Positions 20,659-29,101 are shown, numbered from the stretch's first letter. The stretch: 64,000 bases of DNA from Paenibacillus agri (GCF_013359945.1 NZ_JABWCS010000201.1:1-64000), one strand, 5' to 3'. Made by a program: numbers and translations. Notes: generated by a model not told the origin, from the letters alone.

Positions 20659-21210
20659 CTAAGCTTGTACTTTTTCTTCAATAGGACTAATCGCTCTAAG
20701 CTGCATCGTAATGATGGCTGCAATGACGGCTTTAATGATATCACCTGGAACAAAGGCTATCGAACCTATTAAGGCGGCCCAAATGGACGTATTAGTGATC
20801 AGAGCCATGACAGGGGCACCAATGAGATACACCACTATTACACCAAAAATCAGATTGATGACTACCAGCTTCCATGTTTTGACCTGCAGCCAGATTTTCT
20901 CGGAAGCCCATCCGATCAGGAAGGCCGAAATCGGCCAGCTGAATATGTAACCTGCAGACGGTCCAACCAACGCCACCAGACCACCGTGCCCACCTGTTAA
21001 CACAGGCAAACCAATAGCCACCAGAATGATGAAGAGTACAAGACTTAGGCCGCCGGTTTTTCTACCCAGAAAACATCCAGCCAACATGACACCGAGTGTC
21101 TGGGCAGTGATTGGAACGGGTATGAACCCGAGTGGTATAGGCGGGATCAGACCCAGCACTGCGATTAGAGCGGCGAATAATGCCGCATAGACAAGTTCTT
21201 TTGTTTTCAA
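20659..21210 (-). CDS. bioY: Biotin ECF transporter S component BioY
   Basis: A 183-residue, six-helix membrane protein. The TTG at 21208-21210 is the likely start because GGAGGT lies 7 bases upstream; the ATG at 21225 overlaps that SD. Family motifs include PPIPLGFIPVPITAQTLGVM near the N-terminus, GGHGGLVALVGPSAGYI in the middle and FVPGDIIKAVIAA at the end. BioY binds biotin with high affinity and works with EcfAA'T. It lies at the head of the transport genes, opposite birA, behind a BirA operator. Confidence 0.95.
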   Translation of the reverse strand: MKTKELVYAALFAALIAVLGLIPPIPLGFIPVPITAQTLGVMLAGCFLGRKTGGLSLVLFIILVAIGLPVLTGGHGGLVALVGPSAGYIFSWPISAFLIGWASEKIWLQVKTWKLVVINLIFGVIVVYLIGAPVMALITNTSIWAALIGSIAFVPGDIIKAVIAAIITMQLRAISPIEEKVQA

Positions 21211-21276
21211 GAAATAGACCTCCATTGGGAACGTGAAATGTATTTGATTAAGCTAACGAGCTGTTCCATACGCTGA

Positions 21277-21330
21277 ATTATAATAGAGTGAATTTCAATT
21301 GTAAACCTAAATTTACTGTAGGTTCACAAT
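21277..21330 (-). promoter_or_regulatory. bioY promoter with overlapping BirA operator
   Basis: On the minus strand TTTACA (21300-21305), 17-bp spacer and TATAAT (21277-21282). The inverted repeat ATTGTAAACCT (21298-21308) and AGGTTCACAAT (21320-21330) covers the -35 box and matches the known Bacillales BirA-box layout (TTGTNAACC spaced from GGTTNACAA). BirA with biotinyl-AMP should repress bioY from here. Confidence 0.85.
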
Positions 21331-21378
21331 CAAACACTTAAATAGATCATTCATGTGCTTAACTTTTGTAGCTGGTTA

Positions 21379-21407
21379 TTGACTAGCTAAGCATGTTAAA
21401 ATATAGG
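21379..21407 (+). promoter_or_regulatory. Possible birA promoter
   Basis: TTGACT (21379-21384), 17-bp spacer and TATAGG (21402-21407), about 40 bp before the birA start. Weak -10 element. Confidence 0.45.
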
Positions 21408-21447
21408 GATAAGGTTGTTAGGCATATATTAGTGGAGGTTTATTGCC

Positions 21448-22431
21448 ATGACGGTAAAAGAACGTATTCTAGCTTTACTCGACGGCAACAGAGGCGAATA
21501 TATCTCCGGCGAGGAGATAGCTGGACAGCTATCCGTTACACGCAGTGCTGTTTGGAAGTCGATCAAATCGCTGCAGAACGAAGGTTACTCCATAACGGCT
21601 GTAACAAATAAAGGGTACTCTCTATCACCTAATACGGATATTCTATCCGCTGTTGCAATTTCGAATTATTTAAATATGGAGTGTAACAATCTACATATTG
21701 AAGTCCTCAAAACAGTACCGTCAACAAATGAATCCGTTAAAAAACTTGCCTTGAACGGAGCGGCTGAGGGCATAGTGATCCTTTCGGAGGAGCAGACAGC
21801 CGGACGCGGCAGAAAAAGCCGGCAGTTCTTTTCTCCCTCAGGAACGGGGATCTATATGAGCATCCTTCTACGTCCGAAGATCTCAGCGCAAGATTCTTTT
21901 CTTCTCACGACCTCCGCCGCAGTAGCTGTTTCGATGGCCATCGAGAGTGTAGCCCATAAGGACACGCAGATAAAATGGGTTAACGACGTATTCATGGACG
22001 GTAAAAAGGTCTGCGGAATCCTTACTGAAGCCGCTCTTTCAGTGGAAAGTGGCTGGCTTGACTATGCTGTGCTTGGCATTGGAATTAATGTATCACTACC
22101 CTCTCACGGATTTCCTGAAGAGATTACAGATATTGCTACGTCCGTATTTTCGGATGACAAGAACAGCGGGGATCTTCGTAACCGACTAGCGGCAGAGGTG
22201 CTCAATAATTTCATGGTTTTCTATGCAAGTTTGACGGACAGACTATTTCTGCCTGAGTATAAAAAACGTATATTTTTCCTTGGCAAAGCCGTAACTGTAC
22301 TGAAAGAAAACAAACAATGCCAGGCAACAGCCATTGATATTGATGACAATTGTCGGCTCAAAGTCAGGTATGAGAATGGCGAAGAGGAATATCTTTCAAG
22401 CGGAGAAGTTAGTATTAAAGTTAATGGATAG
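21448..22431 (+). CDS. birA: Bifunctional biotin ligase/biotin operon repressor BirA
   Basis: A 327-residue protein. Residues 1-65 are a winged helix (ISGEEIAGQLSVTRSAVWKS; EGYSITAVTNKGYSL). The central domain holds the biotin/ATP loop GRGRKSRQFFSPSGTGIYMS and KWVNDVFMDGKKVCGILTE, followed by the SH3-like C-terminal domain. It makes biotinyl-AMP, biotinylates carboxylases (including, presumably, the urea/guanidine carboxylase in this window) and represses biotin genes. SD GGAGG precedes ATG. It is divergent from bioY. Confidence 0.95.
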   Translation: MTVKERILALLDGNRGEYISGEEIAGQLSVTRSAVWKSIKSLQNEGYSITAVTNKGYSLSPNTDILSAVAISNYLNMECNNLHIEVLKTVPSTNESVKKLALNGAAEGIVILSEEQTAGRGRKSRQFFSPSGTGIYMSILLRPKISAQDSFLLTTSAAVAVSMAIESVAHKDTQIKWVNDVFMDGKKVCGILTEAALSVESGWLDYAVLGIGINVSLPSHGFPEEITDIATSVFSDDKNSGDLRNRLAAEVLNNFMVFYASLTDRLFLPEYKKRIFFLGKAVTVLKENKQCQATAIDIDDNCRLKVRYENGEEEYLSSGEVSIKVNG

Positions 22432-22436
22432 AGAGC

Positions 22437-22466
22437 CCCAGCCAATTGGCTGGGGTTTTATTTTAC
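22437..22466 (+). terminator. Intrinsic terminator of birA
   Basis: Perfect CCCCAGCCA and TGGCTGGGG arms followed by TTTTATTTTA. It may also serve the convergent hydrolase gene ending at 22463. Confidence 0.85.
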
Positions 22467-23203
22467 ATCAAAAACTGCAATATCGTATCATTTACTAAAG
22501 CTGGGTTTTCTCTGACCATATGCGGCCTATGACTTCCGTTAGGGACAACTAGATAATGTGATCCTTTGACAAGTGAAGCTAGATGTTTGACTCTCTCCTC
22601 ACCCACATATTGATCATGCTCGCCAGTAATAAATAGCGATGGACATTCAATGCTCCTAAGTTGGTCTTCTGTAAGTTGAGGATATAATCGCCAATCTTGC
22701 GACGATTGCCTCATAAATTCTTCCCAATTCCCTTTATGCGCTTCTTTATGTCTTTCGATCATTTGATTGATCGTATCGTGTAATCCTCTTTCGAGGATCC
22801 ATTCAGGCTCAAATTCTTCAACACCACTAGGGTCACAAAAGCCACTAGTACCTATTGTAGTGAGGCTAATAACTCTTTCAGGATGATTTACCGCGAGGTA
22901 AAGCCCAACATTCCCTCCCAAGCTATATCCAATGAAATGAGCTTTTGGAATATCTAATTGAGTCATGAATTGTAAGATGTCATCTACAATTTGAGGTGTA
23001 GACCATTCGAGGCTTTCGCATCTTGTTCTTCCATGCCCCCTGAAATCTGGGAAATAACAGGTATATCTCTTCTGAAAATCTAACATTTGGCCAGCGAAAG
23101 CCAGTATGCCGCGTGAGTAGCCACTGTGCAAAAAAATGATATTATCCCCGTTACCCATTTTTTCGTAAAACAATTCCAAGTCAAAAACCTTAACATAAGG
23201 CAA
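22463..23203 (-). CDS. Alpha/beta hydrolase (serine hydrolase)
   Basis: A 246-residue cytoplasmic protein with a complete triad: Ser94 in IGYSLGG, Asp197 in TGEHDQY and His225 in NGSHRPH. FLHSGYS near residue 25 forms the oxyanion region and DFRGHGRT is also typical. It could be an esterase or lactonase; the substrate is unknown. SD AGGAGG lies upstream of ATG. The truncated GNAT fragment upstream on the same strand may share a transcript. Confidence 0.85.
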   Translation of the reverse strand: MPYVKVFDLELFYEKMGNGDNIIFLHSGYSRGILAFAGQMLDFQKRYTCYFPDFRGHGRTRCESLEWSTPQIVDDILQFMTQLDIPKAHFIGYSLGGNVGLYLAVNHPERVISLTTIGTSGFCDPSGVEEFEPEWILERGLHDTINQMIERHKEAHKGNWEEFMRQSSQDWRLYPQLTEDQLRSIECPSLFITGEHDQYVGEERVKHLASLVKGSHYLVVPNGSHRPHMVRENPALVNDTILQFLM

Positions 23204-23229
23204 TGTACTTCTCCTCCTTGTTTAACGCT

Positions 23230-23469
23230 TTAGAGCTCTCGATGATAACGAACTTCTTCCGATACTTCTTTGAAGCCAGCAGAGTGATATAAAGATAGTG
23301 CGGAACTGTTGGCTGTTTCGACTTGAAGTTCTGCGGACGTACAGCCGTGGTCTTTGAGATAAGTTAATGCCTGAGATAGCAAATACCTTGCAATGCCTTG
23401 TTTTCGATAAGGGTTCCTCACAAACAGATCTTCAATTGTTCCATCTCCATCTTCATCAATCCAAGCCAT
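23230..23469 (-). pseudogene. GNAT acetyltransferase, C-terminal fragment
   Basis: Seventy-nine residues carry only the acetyl-CoA-binding half of a GNAT fold: EDLFVRNPYRKQGIARYLL (motif A, R/Q-x-x-G-x-A), then LYHSAGFKEVSEEVRYHREL (motif B). A full GNAT domain needs about 140 residues; strands before residue 1 are missing and no matching frame is seen upstream. A GGGAG lies close to the ATG, so a short product might be made, but a truncated gene is the simpler reading. Confidence 0.6.
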
Positions 23470-23586
23470 GACACTCCCTACCTCATGTCAAACACCACCA
23501 TTTTTTATTAATACTTAGAGGTCCAATAGTGATATTTTACTGTTTTTTTGATCCAACGCTTGGTAATAAAAAGTTCTAAACATTTT

Positions 23587-23817
23587 CTATCCAAGCTTAC
23601 CTAGCTTATAAGATGAATCATGAATTGCTTCTAAAACTCGACGAAGTGCATGATCGGGATAATTTAACACATATCTAGGTGACAAGAACAAATGTAGCAA
23701 TAACCTCCTGGAATGACAGATCTGACCGACTTCATCTAAAGAAGAAGAAGGCTGTAGCTGATTCTCTAGCAATTGTTTGTACAAAGCGATATATTTTCTT
23801 GAATGTTGTTCTATCAT
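23587..23817 (-). CDS. Small hypothetical protein coupled to the APH-type kinase
   Basis: A 76-residue protein not recognised. It is mostly helical and basic, with KYIALYKQLLENQL near the start. Its ATG overlaps the kinase stop by four bases (ATGA type), which supports translation and co-expression. No membrane segment or signal peptide. Confidence 0.55.
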   Translation of the reverse strand: MIEQHSRKYIALYKQLLENQLQPSSSLDEVGQICHSRRLLLHLFLSPRYVLNYPDHALRRVLEAIHDSSYKLGKLG

Positions 23818-24737
23818 TTAGCCAAAGACAACAGGCTGTCCCGCAGTTCAATATACGCATGATCCCAGCCCATTTTTGCAAAGAATCGTAATCCGTCTAA
23901 GCCTTTAAAATATCGAGCACCGATCAATCGGTTCGTAAAATCAGGAATCGGCATCCCCATTTTCTCATAATAGATTCCGAAATCAATGGCTAAATCCTTG
24001 TTAGGTACAATGTGCTCAATTGTAGCAATATCAATCAGAAAATCCCCATACAAAAAGTTACCGTCAATAATCCCCGTGATCTTGGAGCCATCGGAAAGGA
24101 TATTCCACTCATGACAATCGCCGTGTACGAAGTAGCGATGCGGAGCGTTATATTTACTGTAATCAAGTAGCCGGGCATAACATTCGTTAAAGACATCACG
24201 TTCCAGACAACTTGTATCAAATAACGCATACCAATTCTCCCAAAAGGTTCCCGTTTGATCCTCTGCATAAACTGCTGTAACAACATCCTCCCAGTTCTCA
24301 TGGCTTCCAGAGCCATCTGGTCTCAGATACCCGAATCCTTGTTTACTTGTCAAAGACACCTGGTTCATCCTTGTAATTTGATGAATCAGATCCGGGAGTA
24401 GCTGGGTTCTCTGATCTACGTCATACTCAGCTAGTGGCTTGCCCTTTATCTTCTCTGATATACAAAATTTCAATGTGCCCACTTTCCCTGATCCTAATGT
24501 CTGTGGGAATAGCACATGATTAGAAGCAAGTAAATTCGCTACATAATCTTCTGTTACAAAGGCTTCTTGGTCGGCGCTAAAGCGAATAACGTATTCACTT
24601 TGCTCAATCGCAAATGAGAAAACGCTGCTAAAATTGCCACCTTCGATTGCCTGTATGCTCTCAGCAGATTTCCCCAAGTGAGCTTTAACCAACTTTTGCA
24701 CTTCTTCCATCGAGACTTCCGGTTTACTATGACCCAT
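23814..24737 (-). CDS. Aminoglycoside/hygromycin-type phosphotransferase (APH fold)
   Basis: A 307-residue protein from the ATG at 24735-24737, preceded by AGGAGAGG; a longer in-frame reading to 24854 runs through the attenuator. The active-site motif FVHGDCHEWNIL (HGDxxxxN) and TGIIDGNFLYGD (metal-binding Asp) are intact, and EYVIRFSADQEAF lies in the N-lobe. It probably phosphorylates an antibiotic or related alcohol. An attenuator-like leader upstream suggests induction by a ribosome-targeting drug (inference). Confidence 0.8.
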   Translation of the reverse strand: MGHSKPEVSMEEVQKLVKAHLGKSAESIQAIEGGNFSSVFSFAIEQSEYVIRFSADQEAFVTEDYVANLLASNHVLFPQTLGSGKVGTLKFCISEKIKGKPLAEYDVDQRTQLLPDLIHQITRMNQVSLTSKQGFGYLRPDGSGSHENWEDVVTAVYAEDQTGTFWENWYALFDTSCLERDVFNECYARLLDYSKYNAPHRYFVHGDCHEWNILSDGSKITGIIDGNFLYGDFLIDIATIEHIVPNKDLAIDFGIYYEKMGMPIPDFTNRLIGARYFKGLDGLRFFAKMGWDHAYIELRDSLLSLAK

Positions 24738-24967
24738 TTTTAACCTCTCCTTTTTTAGATCCATTTGGGAAAACACAAAAAGCCGTAGAATGAACCAACG
24801 TTCATCCCACAGCTTTTTAAACGTACGTATGCTAAAGAAGACATACCTGTCCATAGCATTGAGTACGAAAGCGATGATAATGATGAGAATTCATAACAGA
24901 GTGTATGAACAAAGACATCGGAAAACGAACCCTTCATAATAATAAAGAGTACTTCAGTCTTGCTCAT
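24738..24967 (-). promoter_or_regulatory. Attenuator-like leader of the APH-type kinase gene, with leader ORFs
   Basis: On the minus strand a strong hairpin (24777-24819, AAAAAGCTGTGGGATGAA against TTCATTCTACGGCTTTTT) is followed by GTGTTTT, about 35 bp before the kinase SD. One leader ORF begins at 24967 (MSKTEVLFIIMKG...) and another in frame with the kinase at 24854 (MDRYVFFSIR...). AACGTATG at the first ORF start can pair with CATACGTACGTT just before the terminator, offering an alternative fold. Together these resemble ribosome-stalling attenuators of antibiotic-resistance genes. The leader ORFs have no clear SD. Confidence 0.55.
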
Positions 24968-25083
24968 ACGTTATTAGGTTGAAATCACCCTATTACTTCT
25001 GTCAGGAACACCGTCATCATCATCACTGTATTTATCCCACCGATCGCATATTTTATTCCATTATAAACCATTTCCTATAGAAA

Positions 25084-25977
25084 TCAAGAGATCCATCCTG
25101 CCTCCAGCAGCTCTTTAACATTAAGCGACTTATCATACGGAGAATCAAGCTTGCCTTCGTTGACGAGTCTAATGACCTCGTCTCGGTAGGGGCTGCTTAA
25201 ATCGATGCCTATAATTGACCAATTATTGTCGACTTCGGGAGTTAGCGTATGGCGCTCTCGTACATAGTCCAAAAGACAATCACGGATGCTGCAAGGCGAC
25301 TCCCAATGCTTCGTAGCTTTCACTAGCTTAGAAGCTTTCAGTAGACTGCTGTACCGATAATTGTTGACCGCGAGCTGTAGCTCATCCGTATCCGCAAGTG
25401 GACGGCCTTGGAACATGACATTAACGATGCGTTCTCCAGCGGGCTTCGACAGGTTGATCCTGTAATCGATACCTGCAAAAAAGTCATAGAGGTAGAAACG
25501 TATCGTCTCCAGCGTGTTATACAAAAAATGAGGTTTGATCTGCGAGTACAAGAGCCGTAGCTCCAGCAGCCGCTGTTTCTTCGCTTCATCTTCAACTCGA
25601 TACACCAAATCCTGGATGCGATCAACCATTTCGTTGAACGTTGTGCCCAGCTGGCTGAATTCGTCCTGTTTTTCAACTGGTGCACGCGTATTGAGATTCC
25701 CGGCTCCCACCTCGACAATGGCCTTGCTCAATCGGATCAGGGGCCGAGTTAGAAGACGGGAAAAGACGGTGGGAAGCCCGATTGCCGTTAAAATGCTGAT
25801 GAGGGCAAAAACGATCATCAACAGCATGATTTTCCAATAGCCCTGCGTCAACGTCGAGGTCGGAACCAACCACGCGTCGATGGCTTCCTTCGGATAGACC
25901 GAGAGACTTTGCAGCGAAACGTTCGTTAGGTTCGACGTATAGTAGAGCTCACCTTTGTTGGATTCGATAATGACCGA
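25084..25977 (-). pseudogene. In-frame chimera: YesM-type histidine kinase fragment joined to 5'-nucleotidase C-terminus
   Basis: The frame stays open, but its two halves belong to different families. Residues from VIIESNKGELYYTSN to about 175 hold a transmembrane segment (KIMLLMIVFALISILTAIG), a HAMP domain (RPLIRLSKAIVEVGAGNL) and the start of a His_kinase domain (LYSQIKPHFLYNTLETI). It then switches abruptly to the C-terminal domain of 5'-nucleotidases (INLSKPAGERIVNVMFQG; LAVNNYRYSS; VDNNWSIIGIDL). The kinase ATPase domain and the nucleotidase metal site are both gone. A deletion between two same-strand genes explains it. Its upstream part overlaps the amidohydrolase stop and has no SD. 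Confidence 0.8.
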
Positions 25978-25978
25978 G

Positions 25979-27322
25979 TCAATATTCGTATGAAGTACTG
26001 TCCCAAACCGTATCAAGCAATTCGTCCACTTCTTGAATTCTGGTCACTGATGGTGTTTGTATAAGATTGCCGTTGACCATAACCATAGTTACATTCGACA
26101 AAGCTTTTATGTTGTCCAACGGGTTGTGCTTCATTACGATTAAATCCGCCTGTTTGCCAATATCTATAGTTCCCGTTAGGTGATCGATTCCTAAAATTTC
26201 TGCATTTGATTTGGTTACTCGTTCAATGACCTGAGCTGTATTCAGCTTCGTTTGACGTATAAGATGGTCCAACTCACGCCAAATATCATAGTGAGTGACA
26301 AAGGACATCGCGGCATCCGTGCCAACTCCAATTTTGATATCATGTTCTATAGCTTGTTGCAGCCCCTTCAGCATAGAGTCATACACTAGCCGGGAATTTT
26401 CCTTAATGGTCGCGTTCAACTTCGTCAGGCTCGTGTCCAATTTCGCACTGGGATACCCTGCTTGTAGAGTAGGGATCACGGCGGTGTAACCCTTTAAGGC
26501 TTTGGGATTATTTTTGTACAGCTGTATAATCTCTTCATCCATCTCCGCACCGTGCTCAATCGTATCCACCCCGCCCTTTAGCGCGATTCTCACGCCTTCG
26601 GTGCTTTCCACATGGGCAGCCACTCGAATGCCGATTTTATGGGCTTCTTCACAAATGGTAGCAACCTCTTCCTCCGTCATTTGCAAGCGGCCGGCTTCGC
26701 CTACCGTTTTAGCATCCGTAACCCCGCCTGTCACGCAGATTTTGATGAGGTCTACACCATTTTTAACATTAATTCGTACATTCCTTCTGGCTTCCCACGG
26801 AGAATCGCCAACCAAAGCCAAATAAGGTGCACCATGCCCGCCAGTTACACTCAGGAAATAACCGGACACTTGAAGGTTAGGTCCAACAAACTGGTTTGCT
26901 TTAATCTCGTCTCTCAACTTAACGTCGGTATAAAAAAACTCACCCACACTGCGCATCGTTGTTACACCAGAATGCAGTGCGGTCAGAGCATTTCGCTTCA
27001 TTCTCTTCTTGAGTACGTTTCTGCCCAGTTTCGTATCCAAAATATGATGAAATGCAAACTTCAGCAGCCTTTCGTTAACAGATAGCGTAAATGGCTTGCC
27101 GTCGGCAAAAAGATGGACGTGTGCGTTGATCAGACCGGGCATGACATATTCCCCTGCTAAATCTATCGTTTCATAATCTTCTGGAATAACCACATCACTT
27201 GCCTTCCCGATCTTCTCTATAAGTCCCTTTTCATGGATTAGAATCGTCATATTTCTATCTATGCTTCTTCCTGCATCTCCATAAATAACATTGCAACTCT
27301 TAAATGCATAACCTCTCTTCAT
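25979..27322 (-). CDS. Metal-dependent amidohydrolase (imidazolonepropionase/prolidase-like)
   Basis: A 447-residue TIM-barrel hydrolase. Metal ligands and signatures appear in order: NAHVHLFADG (His68 and His70), DLIKICVTGGV (bridging Lys), AAHVES, DTIEHGAE and GVGTDAA (catalytic Asp). The N- and C-terminal strands form the usual beta-sandwich, ending ADLIVMKHNPLDN. Related enzymes cleave Xaa-Pro or Xaa-Arg dipeptides or cyclic amides. AGGAGG lies 8 bases before ATG. A palindrome at 27361-27375 upstream resembles one near the adjoining TetR gene. Confidence 0.88.
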   Translation of the reverse strand: MKRGYAFKSCNVIYGDAGRSIDRNMTILIHEKGLIEKIGKASDVVIPEDYETIDLAGEYVMPGLINAHVHLFADGKPFTLSVNERLLKFAFHHILDTKLGRNVLKKRMKRNALTALHSGVTTMRSVGEFFYTDVKLRDEIKANQFVGPNLQVSGYFLSVTGGHGAPYLALVGDSPWEARRNVRINVKNGVDLIKICVTGGVTDAKTVGEAGRLQMTEEEVATICEEAHKIGIRVAAHVESTEGVRIALKGGVDTIEHGAEMDEEIIQLYKNNPKALKGYTAVIPTLQAGYPSAKLDTSLTKLNATIKENSRLVYDSMLKGLQQAIEHDIKIGVGTDAAMSFVTHYDIWRELDHLIRQTKLNTAQVIERVTKSNAEILGIDHLTGTIDIGKQADLIVMKHNPLDNIKALSNVTMVMVNGNLIQTPSVTRIQEVDELLDTVWDSTSYEY

Positions 27323-27360
27323 CCTTTGTTCCTCCTTTTTATAGTTACATCTCTCAATAG

Positions 27361-27375
27361 TGAATAATTAATTCA
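27361..27375. promoter_or_regulatory. Candidate TetR operator upstream of the amidohydrolase
   Basis: TGAATAATTAATTCA has arms TGAAT and ATTCA and resembles TGAATTTGTTATTCG at 28090-28104 upstream of the TetR gene. The shared TGAAT-N5-ATTC suggests one regulator for both transcripts. Confidence 0.4.
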
Positions 27376-27387
27376 TTTTTAATTTAA

Positions 27388-27433
27388 AAAAATAAGGGCT
27401 TCTTCGTTTCAAAATGTGCAAATCGGCCCTCAA
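27388..27433 (-). terminator. Possible terminator of the TetR gene
   Basis: AGGGC and GCCCT arms around a long loop, followed on the minus strand by TTATTTTTTT. The short stem makes this a weak call. Confidence 0.4.
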
Positions 27434-27459
27434 TTACAGAGCTGCGCCCTGCCTCAGCT

Positions 27460-28068
27460 TTATTCATTTATGCTTTTTATTCCGTGCAACCAGTATAGGC
27501 TCAGGGCCTCAAAGATCCGTTTCCTGCTATCAGCACTCATTTCCCGCTTTAATAAATCCAAAACCATGTTGATGACATTTCCCGCGATGATGTTTAGCAA
27601 AATCAGGTTTTCTTCGGTTTCGATTTGATATCTTTTATAACTTTTTTTCAAATAGGGCTTTTTAGTTTCGATCATCAGATCGATGAGCTCATTTCTGGCA
27701 TTACTATATACAGTCCCTTTGTTCCTTTCAAAAATAATGACGATTTGCATACGGTATTGGGTTAATATGTTTACCTGCTCCTGGACGAGGGCCGATTTTT
27801 CCTCATTATTGACATCATCAAAAGAAGTCTGATTATCAATCCGAATATTCTCCACTAGCACATGCTTCAAATAATCGACTAATGACGCAGGAACAACTGA
27901 ATAGAACAACTCTTTTTTATTTTTAAAATAAGTATAAATATTTCCGACTGAAATTTGGATTTCATCGGCAATATCATTCATTTTGGCGTCCGAGAAGCCT
28001 TTTCGGAAAAACACCTTTAAAGCAGCAGCTTCGATTTGCTGTTTTACTTCTTCTTTTTTTGACTGCAT
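27460..28068 (-). CDS. TetR/AcrR-family transcriptional regulator
   Basis: A 202-residue protein from ATG at 28066-28068 (GGGAGA just upstream); an ATG five codons earlier is also in frame. Residues about 10-55 are the TetR helix-turn-helix: ALKVFFRKGFSDAKMNDIAD and ISVGNIYTYFKNKKELFY. The remainder is a helical ligand-binding and dimer domain. It probably controls itself and the downstream amidohydrolase through the TGAAT-type palindromes. Confidence 0.85.
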   Translation of the reverse strand: MQSKKEEVKQQIEAAALKVFFRKGFSDAKMNDIADEIQISVGNIYTYFKNKKELFYSVVPASLVDYLKHVLVENIRIDNQTSFDDVNNEEKSALVQEQVNILTQYRMQIVIIFERNKGTVYSNARNELIDLMIETKKPYLKKSYKRYQIETEENLILLNIIAGNVINMVLDLLKREMSADSRKRIFEALSLYWLHGIKSINE

Positions 28069-28089
28069 ACTGTCTCCCGTCATTAATAA

Positions 28090-28104
28090 TGAATTTGTTA
28101 TTCG
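28090..28104. promoter_or_regulatory. Candidate TetR autoregulatory operator
   Basis: TGAATTTGTTATTCG lies just upstream of the TetR start and shares the half-sites of the palindrome at 27361-27375. Confidence 0.4.
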
Positions 28105-28193
28105 CTAATAATATAATTCAATTCGTTCGATATTTCAATCATTTGAGATTCATTCAGGAGTTCTGTGCTCTCCTGGGCATTGGTTGTTATCAT

Positions 28194-28229
28194 AAAAAAG
28201 AAGCCTCACTGTTAACAACGAGGGCTTCT
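28194..28229 (-). terminator. Intrinsic terminator of the ArsR-SRPBCC operon
   Basis: AGAAGCC and GGCTTCT arms followed on the minus strand by TTTTTTATG, about 65 bp after the SRPBCC stop. Confidence 0.75.
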
Positions 28230-28295
28230 CTCGAAACTGAATCGGCATTTTACCAGGATTCTTAGTGCTCTACGCACTTGTCGTCCAACTTGGCT

Positions 28296-28748
28296 TTAGT
28301 TGACATAATTCAACAGTCCATTTTCTAAAGCGTTGTTCCAGTTATTATGATGTCTTTTCACAACATTCATCTTGGAGAATGCAGAATGTGTAATTACAAG
28401 CTCTGTTTTATTGTCCTGTTCAACAAAATCAATGGTAACAAGCGTTTCCTCTGCTTCGTCTCCTTCATTCAGCCACTTCCAAGTAAATGACAGCTTCTCA
28501 TTCTGAACGATCTCGACATACCGGCCTTCCAAAGTGAAAACCATACCGTCATTCGGAGCTTGCATATGAAAACGGTATTTCCCACCTACAGCAACGTCCA
28601 TTTGTTCAATGGTTGTCGTAAAACCTACCAGCCCCCACCACTTCTCTAACTGTTCTTTTTTCGTCCAAGCCATAAATACTCTTTCCTTGCTCGCATTGTA
28701 AACGTGTTGAAGCGTAAGCACGTATTTTCCATTCAGCATTGTTATCAT
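28296..28748 (-). CDS. SRPBCC/AHSA1 (START-like) domain protein
   Basis: A 150-residue protein with the AHSA1 pattern: VYNASKERVFMAWTKKEQL, EKWWGLVGFTTT, GGKYRFHMQAPNDG, LEGRYVEI and GDEAEETLVTIDFVEQ. The fold makes a deep hydrophobic pocket. In ArsR-linked pairs like this one the ligand is unknown. It lies 14 bp downstream of the ArsR gene on the same strand, a common pairing in Bacillales. Confidence 0.88.
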   Translation of the reverse strand: MITMLNGKYVLTLQHVYNASKERVFMAWTKKEQLEKWWGLVGFTTTIEQMDVAVGGKYRFHMQAPNDGMVFTLEGRYVEIVQNEKLSFTWKWLNEGDEAEETLVTIDFVEQDNKTELVITHSAFSKMNVVKRHHNNWNNALENGLLNYVN

Positions 28749-28762
28749 TAAGAGTGCCTCCG

Positions 28763-29101
28763 TCAGTCTTCTTTTGATTGATTGTCCAAAAAAAGCTCCA
28801 GGTTAGATAGTTGGGGAGTCCAGAAGTTTCTGAGTTCCATTAACCATTCGTGCGCTTTATCCACAGTCTTTGGATTTAAATAATAATATCTATAAGTCCC
28901 TTCCTTCCGAATCGAAACTAAACCAGCCTTTTCTAACACCCGTAGATGTTTAGAGATTGCTGGCAACGACATTTCAAAAGGTTTCGCCAAATTCATCACG
29001 GTCATCTCTCCGACACCCAGACGTCTTAAAATTTCTCTTCTCGTCGGATCAGAGAGCACGTGGAAAACATTATTCAAAAGTTCATCGTCGTATTTAACCA
29101 T
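28763..29101 (-). CDS. ArsR-family transcriptional regulator
   Basis: A 112-residue winged-helix protein from ATG at 29099-29101. FHVLSDPTRREILRRLGVGE, then AKPFEMSLPAISKHLRVLEKAG is the ArsR/SmtB recognition helix; no metal-binding cysteines are present. A longer reading from TTG at 29137 is unlikely, because that TTGACA looks like the -35 box. No SD lies before the ATG and the predicted start site falls at about 29102, so the mRNA may be leaderless. It probably autoregulates this operon. Confidence 0.85.
   Translation of the reverse strand: MVKYDDELLNNVFHVLSDPTRREILRRLGVGEMTVMNLAKPFEMSLPAISKHLRVLEKAGLVSIRKEGTYRYYYLNPKTVDKAHEWLMELRNFWTPQLSNLELFLDNQSKED

Noticed and set aside
24777-24967. 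Leader before the APH-type kinase considered as a T-box riboswitch.
   Set aside because: No T-box sequence (AGGGTGGNACCGCG-like) was found and the downstream gene is not amino-acid related.
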